From positions 434,001-498,000 of the forward strand of contig SAUG01000030.1 in assembly GCA_011316305.1 (NCBI GenBank): a DNA stretch of 64,000 nt, written 5' to 3'. Positions 44,725 through 60,456 of this stretch are shown here, in pieces. The notes below the pieces were generated by a model. It ran no database searches. It was not told where the DNA came from and worked only from the letters and a program-made list of their open reading frames with translations. The position numbers and the translations under genes are program-made. Source of the DNA: Rusavskia elegans. Taxonomy: Eukaryota; Ascomycota; Lecanoromycetes; Teloschistales; Teloschistaceae. Numbering within the stretch: the stretch's first letter is position 1; each line of letters opens with the position of its first letter.

Positions 44725-45167
44725 CGTTTTCTACTCTTCCATCATAGTTCGCGTTTAGCGTCGTTTCGAAGCGGCCTGTCGCATGCTAAAATTGGCCGCA
44801 AGCACGGACCAGCCGTTGCGTACGAGTAAGGTTGAGGTGTGCTTGTGCCTCTCGTTTATTAACCCCAGCTGCCGCCAAAGCTTGTATTAAATCTTGATAC
44901 TGCTGTTTCCACATGCAGCTGAATGCGGATATTTCGAGGTTTGCGCCTTTTCACTCTTGGATGAAGCACAGCCTTCGTCGGCGTCGCCATGTCTGGTACG
45001 AACCCTTTCCGCTGTAGGGAAGCTCCAGCTGCAAGTCAACCTCGTCCAAACGCCCTGGGAGCTGGAGCTGATGCTCTGCATCAAGCCGGCATTCCGTTTC
45101 CTCCAATAGACACGGGTACGGTTTGAGCACGCAAAGGCACGCTCGCTGAACTATGGTTATCTGAACT
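44725..45167. other. Intergenic
   Basis: 443 bp. It could hold an upstream exon of the Pro/Ser-rich gene: an AG at 45175-45176 lies just inside its first ATG. I cannot identify one. Confidence 0.35.
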
Positions 45168-46754
45168 ATGATCTTAGGAGTCCAGAAATCTACCAAGACA
45201 AAAACCGTGCGCATTATATCTCCGCACTATTCGAGAAACAAAGATGACTACGGAATCTCCGGTATCATATCGCCACCACCGCCCTCGCTTGCTGATTCTC
45301 CTTCTCCTACCGAAGAATCGTCTCCTATCGACCCTTTTAGTGCCCAGTCGGACGAAGGGACTTCCCAAGACGATGATGAGGATCTGCGCAGGAATACCAT
45401 TGCAAACACTGCCCCGATCATGCCCCAGAATCTCGTGAACATGCGACTACCTCTCAAGTCTTCCAAGCAAGCTCCGGCGCTGCAATTCGGTGGGGATTCT
45501 TCAATCATCGGGTCCCATGACCCGCCTGATCGCGCAGCTTCAACTGCGGGTGCGGGAAGACCGCTTTACGACGTTGATGATTTCAAACGGCTCCTATTGA
45601 CGGGTGAAAAGCTACGGACGGACACAAATATACCCGCAACTCCTCCTGCTCAGGTACAGGATTTACAAATTGGTAATAGCAATAGCAACACAATTGCATC
45701 TTCTGCTTCGCGCCAATCCATCTTCGAGCCCCAACCTGAAGTACAGCCAGAGTCGCCACGGACATCGATGGATGTGTCGCCGTCGAGCGAAGAGCATCGT
45801 GGCTTGGTGCAACGCTCGCCAGCAACCATTATCGGCCGGAGCCGACCTTTTGTGCCACCCTCTCGTCACGGGAAGCTTGTCAAATCGAATATGCCCCACG
45901 CAATCTCGTTCGAAAGCTTATCTTCATCGCCACCGGAGCGAAATACGACAGTTCCATCGGCTGTAGAGACATCATCTCTCGCATCACCGGGGAATACAAC
46001 GCATCTCAATAAGCCATTACCTCCACCCCCAAAATCCGAGTCCCCGACAGCTTTGGAGGTGATGCAAGTCGTATCTGCTACAGGGGCGGAGGAGATCGAT
46101 ACGGCTTTGTCTCTGTCCCAGCATTCAGGTCAGGCGACTGCAAAACGAAGTCCGCCGGCTGTACCCACTGCCCGACGTCATGGACAAGGTAGATCGAGAT
46201 CTTCGACCAATGACTCTAATCGATCAACATCTCTTTCCGAGGATCTCTCTCAACATACACACCCATCCTTATCCTCATCATCAAACACAGCCTCCAAGCC
46301 ACCTCCGATACCGCCACCCCGCCGAGCCGGCACAGCGCCAGGCTTGGAGAACACAGGCCCAGTGTCGAATGTAGAATCAAGTTTTTCTAGTACGGAGTCA
46401 CCACAATTCAAACCCCGCCCCCCTGCGCCCCCTTCACGTACCCCATCAACAACATCAATCAGACGGACATCACGAATATCGACCGCTTCTGGCTCTTCCG
46501 GGGCAGCGGCGGCCCCTGCACCCCCTGCACCGCGCAGGCGTGGATCAAGTCAGAGTCAAGTCAGCTCCACTCCCTCAAGGCTGAGCGGAGAGTACCGCTT
46601 TTCAAGCAATGAGCGTTCCAGAGCCGGTTCGGGTGCGTCTTCCACACAAGAGGCGCCAGTATCTGAAACACATGCTGGAGGCAAAGACCTTGTCGGCGAT
46701 CTGACGGCGCTGCAAAAGGAAGTCGACGAGCTTCGTGGAAAATTTGGCAGGTAG
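45168..46754 (+). CDS. Pro/Ser-rich protein with C-terminal coiled coil, unknown function
   Basis: Single frame of 528 codons. The N-terminus KSTKTKTVRIISP, then DDYGISGIISPPPPSL, and an internal LYDVDDFKRLLLTGEK look conserved; the rest is low-complexity Ser/Pro with several polyproline runs (KPLPPPPK, KPPPIPPPRR, APAPPAPRRR) that fit SH3-binding sites. The end, LVGDLTALQKEVDELRGKFG, is a short amphipathic helix. A cytoskeletal or endocytic adaptor role is a guess from composition only. The first ATG (45168) follows a possible intron acceptor, so an upstream exon may be missing. Confidence 0.7.
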   Translation: MILGVQKSTKTKTVRIISPHYSRNKDDYGISGIISPPPPSLADSPSPTEESSPIDPFSAQSDEGTSQDDDEDLRRNTIANTAPIMPQNLVNMRLPLKSSKQAPALQFGGDSSIIGSHDPPDRAASTAGAGRPLYDVDDFKRLLLTGEKLRTDTNIPATPPAQVQDLQIGNSNSNTIASSASRQSIFEPQPEVQPESPRTSMDVSPSSEEHRGLVQRSPATIIGRSRPFVPPSRHGKLVKSNMPHAISFESLSSSPPERNTTVPSAVETSSLASPGNTTHLNKPLPPPPKSESPTALEVMQVVSATGAEEIDTALSLSQHSGQATAKRSPPAVPTARRHGQGRSRSSTNDSNRSTSLSEDLSQHTHPSLSSSSNTASKPPPIPPPRRAGTAPGLENTGPVSNVESSFSSTESPQFKPRPPAPPSRTPSTTSIRRTSRISTASGSSGAAAAPAPPAPRRRGSSQSQVSSTPSRLSGEYRFSSNERSRAGSGASSTQEAPVSETHAGGKDLVGDLTALQKEVDELRGKFGR

Positions 46755-47076
46755 ATACCCAGTTTTGTAAGGGGAGCCATGACTGTTCAGGGCTGGAAAA
46801 GGCGTTCAAGGGGGGGGAACATGAAGGTTCGGTGGAATCGGTGGCGTCGGGGTATACTGAAAAGATTTTGATTCGAGTCTACCTTTCAGCGAGAAGGTGT
46901 ATCATAGAAGACTTGAAGACCAGAAGTGCTCGGGTAAGCAGGCCCTAACCATTCATAGTCCGAGCATTTGCACAGAAGTGCATGGAATCATACCATTTCA
47001 TCGTTCCTACCAAGCGCGCAAAACTCAGGATCAGAATCAAATGAAGACTGCAACGTCGAAATGTTTTCCTCCCAGC
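46755..47076. other. Convergent intergenic region
   Basis: 322 bp between convergent stops; nothing recognised. Confidence 0.5.
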
Positions 47077-47570
47077 CTACTCATCTCCAAAAATCCTCTT
47101 CCTCACTGCGTCCACAAGCTCAAGTTCCAGCTTTCTCGAAGCCAGCGTCTGACGCAGATCCGAAAACCCACAGTCCGCAACGTTACGACGTGCTTGAAGG
47201 GCTTTCATCGCGGTACCTTCCACCAATCCGATTAACATATCAAGTTCGCCTTCGACCTTCCGTAGTTGAGCCAAGGCCATGTCATGGTTTAACCACTGTC
47301 GGTGGTAATGACGCCTTGCTGGAGGGTTGTATAATATGAAATTGAAATTCTGCGTGGAGATGAACTGATGCGATGTTAGTGTCGTTGGTTTGCATTAGTG
47401 TACTGTCTGTGAGATGCGATTAAAAGGAGGTATACATATTGCTCGTGAAGATCGCCGTTGGGCGGTGTGAGTTTGGTTGCTGATGCTATCATGTGTTTGG
47501 GTATGGAAGTTGGGACTGTTTCCGACGGGCTGAGGTGAGTGAGGCGTTTTTCGATGAATGTAAATTGCAT
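47077..47570 (-). CDS. Small protein of unknown function
   Basis: Two exons, 47570-47436 and 47364-47077, 140 aa. The splice joins NGDLHEQY to FISTQNFNFILYNPP in phase. The second exon carries a long helix with heptad-like Leu/Ala spacing (ALAQLRKVEGELDMLIGLVEGTAMKAL..) that suggests a coiled coil. No signal or membrane segment. I do not recognise the family. Gene status rests on the clean splice and the helix, so it is moderately sure. Confidence 0.5.
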
Positions 47571-47921
47571 GGTGCAGGTAGATGGAGGTAATGGGGTCTT
47601 GTAGTTCGTTTGAAACTTTATATGTAGAAAAGTGATGAGAAGAATAAAAGATCTTGAAAATGGCTTATGGGTCGGCATCTGCCGCTCTTTTCAACAGTTC
47701 TGGAGTCTTTTGATGAAGAAAATATTGAAATTTTTTACTCTGTTTGTCAGTTTGCACCATTCAGTACATTATCCCTGATCCCCATATCACTACGCCAAAT
47801 CAAAATTCAAAATCCTAGCTCCCCGAGCAGGTTCTCCCAACTCCCCACCACTAGTCGTCGGCCAACCTGTCTCTTATCAGCTCCCGCCTTCTATCAGCAG
47901 TCATGCATGGGTTTTCGAAAC

Positions 47922-48949
47922 CTACCTGTAGCTCACCAACGTATCCACCCGATGGTTACTAGTACTAAAGCTTCTCAACTGCACCTTCTCTCCATTTTTG
48001 ATCTCCTTGGCATCGCTATCGCCCCATTCAATCGGTACATCGGAATCAGCGTCCGCGTATACAAGCACATTGAAGGTGCAGTTGCCGTCGAGTTGTGGTA
48101 GGAAGGTCACGGAAGCGGTGATTTGTCGGAATATCGACTGGATCTCCGCTTGAATTTCTTTTTCTGATTTTTCGGCGGGCGTATTGTCTTCTCTGAAAAC
48201 AGCGTGTAAGCAACTGAAGTCTGAGCAGGGGGTCGAAGGAGACTTACACGGGAGCACTATTTTCTTTGTCTGTGGTTTTCTGGACTGTACTTTTCTTGGT
48301 GGGTTTGTTGAACAGTTGGACCTGGGAAAGGGGGTTAGGGGCTTAGATTGAGATTCAGGATGGCTCCGACAGATATATACATCGAATTGCCATCTCTCGA
48401 CATGGTCGCCGGTTTCCTTGTCCGTGATCACAACAACAAGCTTTGAGATCTTGCCACCAACCATCCATTTGTTGAGCTGGGACATGATCTTCTTGATATA
48501 GGCTTTGACCTGGTCATCGGATGTGACTAGGAGTATCATCAGATCCGAACAATGGTAGTTATACAATAGTCAGTACCAAGCATGTTGAGGCCATATTTTT
48601 TGACGCTTTCAGAATTAGTTGAAGTGTAGAAGAAACTCAGATGAGAGATACACACGCAGTAAAGTCTTCCGCAGGATATACCCCTCTCTGGAAGCTACTC
48701 TAAATAAGCCAAGATAACGGAGATGATATGGAGAAGCTACAGTATAGTGTTGATGGAGTATTCAAACTGGAGTCTTCTCAGCATACTTGACCAGTAACTC
48801 CTGTTTGATGTATGCGTACAAATTCAGCAATGAGCTTAGAGGATCCTGGGAGGAGTGAGCTAACGACTAGAATCTTTGGGACAGCCTAGAATATAGTAAC
48901 CTTTCAGTGATAGCTTGTGCACCTTCGACTTATCTTTTTCGGACGACAT
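47922..48949 (-). CDS. MAD2: Spindle assembly checkpoint protein Mad2 (HORMA domain)
   Basis: HORMA protein that binds Cdc20 and holds the anaphase-promoting complex until kinetochores attach. Eight exons: 48949-48901, 48845-48820, 48766-48741, 48694-48656, 48605-48577, 48526-48381, 48321-48248 and 48192-47922, giving 219 aa. Five of the first exons are only 26-49 nt. Spliced product: KLSLKG-SSKLIAEF-FEYSINTIL-FQRGVYPAEDFTA-VKKYGLNML-VTSDDQVKAYI, all Mad2 core. NHRVDTLVSYR is the mobile C-terminal safety-belt end. The loop around EDNTPAEKSEKE is longer than in yeast. Divergent from GUF1 with 169 bp between starts. Confidence 0.94.
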
Positions 48950-49118
48950 ATTGACGGTTGATGAAAGTCGTTCCGTCGCCGTCACGGAAAAGGGGTAATT
49001 GTTTGTGCCGTTGGAACGACAACCGCTCGGCAACTACCTTAGATTTCCCGCCCTGCAAAGTTCCACCTCACAGGCGCAATGCAGTATCGAAAGCAGGACT
49101 GTCGATAGAGGAAGCCTC

Positions 49119-51156
49119 ATGCGATCATGGAGCCAGCGACTCTACAATTCCAGAGCTCTCTGCACTCGTCGCTATCTCTACCGTGGTTCAAAGAGTTCAT
49201 CCAAGCCATGGATACGAGACTTCAATGCTTCGCCCAGGCGAAATGCATCTTCGCAGCCGATGGGCGAGCTCGAAAAAAGGATTTCTGACATCCCCTTGGA
49301 ACGCTTCCGTAATTTCTGTATAGTCGCGCACGTCGATCATGGCAAGAGTACTCTCAGCGACCGCCTTCTCGAGCTTACCGGCACCATCGCTCCGGGAGGC
49401 AACAAGCAGATCCTGGACAAATTGGATGTGGAAAGAGAACGCGGCATCACAGTCAAGGCGCAAACATGTAGCATGATCTACAGCTACAAAGACCAGGACT
49501 ACTTGCTTCATTTGGTGGATACACCGGGGCATGTCGACTTTCGAGCCGAAGTCTCGCGCAGTTATGCTAGTTGTGGAGGTGCTCTTCTCCTGGTCGACGC
49601 AAGCCAGGGAATCCAAGCGCAAACGGTCGCCAACTTTTATCTGGCCTTCGCTCAAGGACTTCACCTGGTACCCATCGTCAACAAAATCGACCTTCCTACT
49701 GCGGACCCTCCCCGAGCTTTGGAGCAGATGAAAGACATCTTCGAACTAGACCCGACGAAAGCGGTCTTGGTATCTGCAAAAACGGGCCTTGGTGTTGAAG
49801 CCGTTCTCCCAGCGGTGATTGAGGAAGTGCCGGCGTATGTCGTCCGGGGGTATCTGCCTCAAATCACACATGCTGATGGTTTGTAGGCCTATTGGAGACC
49901 ATCTCAAGCCACTGAAGTTGCTTCTGGTCGATTCGTGGTACTCAAACTACAAGGGTGTAATACTGCTCGTGCGTATATTTGATGGCCAGATCGAAGCTGG
50001 CGATCACATCACTTCTTTTGCTACAGGACTACGGTACATCGTGGGCGAGGTTGGAATTATGTACCCTGGTCAAACCCCTCAGAAGTCGTTACGGGCAGGG
50101 CAAGTTGGATACATCTACTTCAACCCTGGAATGAAACGCAGTCAAGAAGCCAAGGTTGGGGACACATACACGACTGTCGGTGCTGAAAAACAGCTTGAAC
50201 CTTTGCCGGGTTTTGAGGAACCAAAAGCAATGGTTTTCGTCGCAGCTTTCCCAGTTGATCAAGGCGACTATGCTCACCTCGAAGACAGTATCAACCAAAT
50301 CACGCTGAATGATCGAAGCGTGACGCTGCAAAAGGAGTCATCGGAGGCCTTAGGAGCTGGGTGGCGCCTAGGCTTCTTGGGAACGCTCCATTGCTCAGTG
50401 TTTGAGGATCGGCTTAGGCAAGAACATGGTGCAAGCATCATCATTACTCCCCCAACAGTACCGTTCAAAGTCATCTGGAAAGACGGCCGAGAAGAAATCA
50501 TATCCAACCCGGCGAACTTTCCGGATCAAGAACCAGGCAAAAGTGGTCCATATGTCGATTTACAGGAGCCCTATGTATCAGGGACCATCACCCTCCCCGA
50601 GGAATATCTAGGCAAGGTGATTGAGCTGTGTGAAAGCAATCGAGGCGAGCAGAAGGAGCTGCAATTTTTCACCGCGACCCAGGTCATCTTGAAGTACGAC
50701 CTACCTCTTGCGCAGCTCGTCGATGACTTCTTCGGCAAACTGAAAAGTCTTACGAAAGGCTATGCGAGTCTGGATTATGAGGAATCCGATTGGCGGAAAA
50801 GCAACATCATCAAGCTTCAGCTGCTAGTCAACAAAGAGCCCATTGATGCCGTTGCGCGAGTGGTACACTATTCGCAGGCGGAACGGCTGGGTCGACAATG
50901 GGTGACCAAGTTCAAAGAGCACGTCGATCGGCAAATGTACGAGGTGGTCATTCAGGCAATTGCTGGGAAGCGCATCGTAGCAAGGGATACGATCAAGCCA
51001 TTTAGGAAAGACGTTCTGTCCAAGCTGCATGCGAGCGATATCTCGAGGAGAAGAAAGCTGTTAGAAAAGCAGAAGGAGGGCAGGAAGAAGCTGACTGCGG
51101 TTGCCGGCAATGTGTCCATAGATCAGAAGGCCTTTCAGGGGTTCTTAGCCAAGTGA
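49119..51156 (+). CDS. GUF1: Mitochondrial translation factor GUF1 (EF4/LepA family)
   Basis: GTPase of the LepA/EF4 family that acts on mitochondrial ribosomes. Two exons, 49119-49834 and 49887-51156, 661 aa. The first 50 residues are Arg/Ser-rich and almost free of acids, fitting a mitochondrial presequence. G motifs: AHVDHGKST (G1), DTPGH (G3), NKIDLP (G4) and SAKTG (G5). The C-terminal domain has the LepA-specific end [39 protein letters not shown], and [16 protein letters not shown]. Start chosen at the first ATG after the Mad2 promoter; the frame is open upstream but lacks another ATG. Confidence 0.94.
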
Positions 51157-51588
51157 GAACCATGAAAAGTTGCCAGAATTCGGAAAAACAGACTCCTCAC
51201 TTATTCAAGCATAGACCTCTCGTGGAACTATACAGCAATCTGAAAATCGGCCGCAGATCTTTCTCGTTCTGAAGGTTGATATATAGCTTTACGGTCTGGA
51301 AAGGATATAGAATTAATTCGTGTGGACTGAATTTACCCCACTTAATTACTAATCAAAAGTGGGGTAAAAAAAAAACCGTTGCAATATCAATCGGATTAAT
51401 TAATTGTTGAAGATGTGACTGCAAGCCATAACTGGCAAGGTCGGCGACGAATTGGCGCTATCACATACTCATCCTCCATTCATACACGCTCATTCGAGCC
51501 CTTCTTCGGTCCAAAGACTCGCTACAGCACTCATGCGGCGATTGTGTCCGTACGGCATCATCCCCAGCTTTGAGGATCGGTAGCGATT
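51157..51588. other. Intergenic with 12-bp inverted repeat
   Basis: 432 bp between GUF1 and RPC1. It includes a perfect inverted repeat, 51332-51343 against 51357-51368, followed by a run of ten A's. No coding sequence. Confidence 0.6.
51332..51368. repeat. Perfect 12-bp inverted repeat, 13-nt loop
   Basis: TTTACCCCACTT at 51332-51343 and its reverse complement AAGTGGGGTAAA at 51357-51368. It could form a hairpin in RNA or be the trace of a small transposable element. Confidence 0.9.
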
Positions 51589-56211
<4,623 letters not shown>

Positions 56212-56823
56212 AGGACTTGAAAACTCGTTATGGAAAATGTGACTGGGAGAGGAGCTACTGGATGAGGTAGTCCATCTACTGATCATTCCATCTATTGATC
56301 ATTTGCATGGGCGTCGACGAAGAGGTTGACGATTATTTGCCTTGTGCTCTCTTCAAGTGCACAGGGGCCAGCTTGTGTTGCTGTTCTTAAAAAATGGATA
56401 GCACGACTCGTTGATGCTTTGGCACGAAGCTCAAAGTAATTTTTATGTCACTAGCACGATAATATACCATAGAGAAAGAGGCCTTTAGGTGTTTTAGATG
56501 CCGACCTCGGCAGAATTCGAAGCTGGTCAATCAATAGAGAGTGGTCATCACTCTCATCTATACAAGGTTCTGTTTCTAATACGTTTCCCAAACGAAACAA
56601 ACAATCGGGTATCTCGGTACTTCTTTCTTTGCCCACCTCAGTCGTCAATAACAGGAAGTGCATGCAACTCCAGCCCCAACGAAGCAAAGCCATCCATCCA
56701 TCCATCCGCCAATTGCCGTCCCCATGTTTCCACCATTAGGTGGCGATGCTGTGATTTCTAGGAAAACGAGGAAGAGGGAAGAAGGGAGAGGGTATCTCAT
56801 ATAGGTAGGTATCTCTCATTCTA
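56212..56823. other. Convergent intergenic region
   Basis: 612 bp between the stops of RPC1 and MSS4. It has a short CCAT-type tandem (CATCCATCCATCCATCCG, around 56691-56708). No gene seen. Confidence 0.5.
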
Positions 56824-59659
56824 CTAATGTCTGCCGGACCACCTCTTTTCTGCCGGATTGACAAGTCCGGTGGAATCAGTCATGCTGAGCCGGGGTATGA
56901 AGGGGAGGGATGGTAGGTGTTTCTGTCCTGGTGGTAGATCCGAAAAGATTTGTGTTTCGCCCGAAGAAACCGGGTTCGCTTCTCCATCTGATATTCTGGC
57001 ATTTGGGGGTGGTTGTTCACGAGGAGTGCTGTCATCTTCCCGGCCGCCTGCTTCCCCGTCTTCTTCGACGACTGGCAGGGTAGCGCCGGCGGTTTTCTCG
57101 GCGGTCAAAGTTCGATCGCGGGATTTGTCCTCGGAGGCGCCTTGCTTCTCGGTTTTCTGGGCTTGCTTTTCTGCCTTTTGGATCACTTTGTCTGTCGAGT
57201 GTCTGGAAAACGAGAAGCTGGGTTGTCGGTCGGTATGGATGGAACCGTCCATTTGGTCGGTACTTCGTGATTCGCGTTCGGCCTGCTCTTTTGTCTTCGT
57301 GAGACCGGTGATGAACTTGACGAAGCGATCGCCGTACTCCTCAGGCGGGATCGGAGATATTTGGGACTTGTTGTGCGACATGCCTTTCCACAAATGCTCC
57401 GCTCTTTTGATGAAGCCATACTATTTTGTAAATCAGTATGTGATCCATTCATAGGCAAGGGTCCTTACATGTGTGAGACAGTCAATCACCCCGAGATAGT
57501 ATATCTCTTCCCCTGGCTCGCCATCTTCGTGTGTGGCTTGGAACCCGCCGTCGTCACTGTAAAAGATGAAGCTCTTCCGCTCTTCCAGCATCTCGTCGGG
57601 CATCTTGCTGGTACTCTTCTCCATGACAACTGGCTTCTCCTTCTTGATGATCTGCCGTAACTCTCTAGCTTTCCTCTGGGTTTCTAACTTCGACGGAGTC
57701 CGCGTGAGAAGGTTAGGCTGCGATTCAGCGCCACGGTCTCCCCCCGGTTGGAACACACGCAACGTCTTATCCCGCAGATTCTCTTCGTTGCCTTTGCTCA
57801 AATCATGTATACCAACGAGAAGTGAGTAGTCCATGATTTTAAGCTTTTGCAAAAGAGCAACGTCGCTCTTCAATTGTTCAATGAAAAGCTTCTTCTTTTC
57901 GGGCCCAAGTTCGAAATGGTAGTTCCTGCGCAACCAATTCAGATCCTTGAGCGTCGCCCTGGGGTTCTTTTCCAGGTCCTCCTCCTTGAAATCACGCCCG
58001 ATCGTTGAGCCTTTCAAATCGAACGTCTGATGTATGTCACGATGTGGGGGAAATAGATTGTTCATGACAACGAAGTGAATCTTCCGACCATACGGTATTT
58101 TGACTCTGTGTAGCCCGTAGAATTGGGATAATAGCGTGTTCGGATACCTGTCGATATGGGCATAATATTCGCGCAGGATCTTCCTGAGCAGTTTATGTTC
58201 GGCGTGATGTATTGTTTTGATGATGTATTTGTAGTCACGAGAGAAGTAGAAGAAGCTTCCACTTTTTCCGGGTGATCCTAATTCAGACAGGATATATTTA
58301 CTCGTCAACGACACAAGATAGTCGGCCGGATCGAGCTTGAAGTGGGCTCGGATATGACGGAACACCCACGGGGCGTAGTCCTTGAACTTGAAGTCATACT
58401 TTGCAGATGGAGTCAGCTCGTTGCCAGTGCTGAGCAGAAGTCAGTGCATGCTTTTCGGTGACGACCCAAGTTTCTTACATGTCGAATGAGAATTTGTGCC
58501 GTGCATCGAAATCGGCATCCGTTAACTCGCGATCTATCTTAGCATTTGTCCTTGATACCGTGAAGCGTATGCCGGTCAACATGTTGTAGGCTGTCACCCA
58601 ATTGACATGGTGCATGTCTACCTTGGTTCCTACGACCACTCTGTCGTCTTCTTCTTCATCCTTCCGTTTCCTCCGACTGGCTCTTTTTTGCCGGATAATC
58701 TCTGTCCAGCGTGCCGTCTCGTCGTCCTGCGGTATCTCATCCAGATACATGTCGGAATGGATGGATCGAGTCGGTCTGCGAGCCAGGCTCGTGGATCCTC
58801 GGGCAGCATGTGTGGGTGACAAGCGATCTGGATCGGTCGAAGGGTCGTCGGAGCTGCTACCGATTGGTAGTGAGAAGTCGCGCGAAGTTCGTCCTGTGGA
58901 CAGCCTCGGGACTTGTAGGGTATGGCGATGTTGCAAGCGGACAGCGCCAGGGTGCGCCAGGGTGTCTGTAGAGTTCGGGGCCGTTGGAGGAGATTGCGGT
59001 AGGATAGGAGGTGAAGAAAAGCGGCTGCCGGAGTAACTTTCTTTCCGACCGTTTGCGGGGCCTGTGTCTCCCCTGAAGGTCCCCTGCGCGGGTTCGGTGG
59101 TTTTGTCGTGAAGGATGCGAGAGCTAGGACTTTGGGGAGCGGATGATGAGTGGCCTCTTGCATGGCCGGATCTCCGATTTGGTCCATCTTGACTCTTGCG
59201 AATGGGTAATGGAGACTCTAATTTTTCAGGATGCGTAGCCATTCCTTCCATGTTAGCCGTTATTGGCTCCATCTTGGCCGACCTTAAAGTATTGCTAGAC
59301 GCTCCGTCAATCTCGGTACTGTGTTTATGGCTGTTGCTTCCGCTGGCAAGCAGAGAGTGGTTGCTACCGTTACTTGAATAGATTTTGCCGAGCCTATCAC
59401 TACTGATGCTGGATCTCCCATTGGGAAGTGTCTGAAGATTCTGCGGAATGCCGTCTACAAGTTGGAACTGACTTCCTTCCGGTTTCCTGCCGTTGGCCAG
59501 TCCTCCATTGGGTGTCGTCTCAGAGAGAGCCCCGATAGGTCTCGCACCATAGAACCATGACTTCTCTTGTGATTTCCTGTGTGGAGGTTCATAGGGCGAT
59601 GACTCGTCGGAGGCAAGGCTCACGGGCTCGCTGCAGTGTTTATCGAGGAAAGATGGCAT
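56824..59659 (-). CDS. MSS4: Phosphatidylinositol-4-phosphate 5-kinase
   Basis: Makes PI(4,5)P2 at the plasma membrane, controlling actin and endocytosis. Three exons: 59659-58479, 58429-57469 and 57420-56824, 912 aa. The first 330 residues are Ser/Pro-rich and probably disordered, with a basic patch RQKRASRRKRK. The kinase domain runs from about 345 to 735: SGKSGSFFYFSRDYKYIIKT (glycine-rich loop and lysine), HFVVMNNLFP, FDLKGSTIGR, and KIMDYSLLVGIHD (catalytic region). YYLGVIDCLTH-YGFIKRAEHLWK is rebuilt by the second splice; GDRFVKFI closes the domain. The final 140 residues are charged low-complexity. Upstream in-frame starts look like 5' leader. Confidence 0.94.
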
Positions 59660-60456
59660 GCCGGAGAGTGCCAGCTGCTGGCAATGGCCGCCTTCGTCTT
59701 TGTAGACAGTCCTCCGGACTATCCTTCAATGACAAAGTGAAACGAAGCATCCCATATCCCTTCAGACTTGATAGTATTGGCATCGGTTCTTTCCTTCGCT
59801 GTAGGATTTGTGCGAAAGATAAGGAAGATTCATTGCGAAATTTGCTGGGCGTACGAAGCGGTGTAGCGAGAAGCCTTCGAACTGGATGATGCGAGACTGT
59901 GATATGCACCCTGATATGAGTACGTTTAGGGAGAGTCGCCGATGGTCGCAGCGATCGATCTGGGGAGAACAGCAATTATCTTAAAGAAAAGGCAGGGCAA
60001 ACATGGACAAGCATGGGCCGACGAATCATGCCAAGACGAAAAGCTTAGTATTCCTTTTCCGGCTTAGCCGGTTCTCTCTTTTAGCGAACGGCGTCTTCCA
60101 AACTCCGATCCTCGACTTCGTCCCTCACCACCACCACCCAGAGAGCACTACATATAGACATTGCTCTGTTCTTTGGCGAGCCATCCCTTGTTATAACATC
60201 AGAGGTGATTGGAAATCTGTTGATATTGCAATGCTCTTGTCCTCATCGAAACGCCCCGAGTACATACAGCAGAAGTAGCCCCTTGAACCTTCCAACGCAG
60301 AATGGAACAAGCTCGTCATGTCGACCACCACGTCCCTGCGGCATCATCATCTCGTATACGAGCATACGTGCCACATGATCAGAATTCACAACGCCATATA
60401 CACGCCTGATCGTCCGCCCAAAATACATGGTATCAAGCAAACGCGAAATCACACAT
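59660..60456. other. Intergenic
   Basis: 797 bp holding the MSS4 upstream region and the histone H1 3' flank. No supported gene. Confidence 0.5.
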
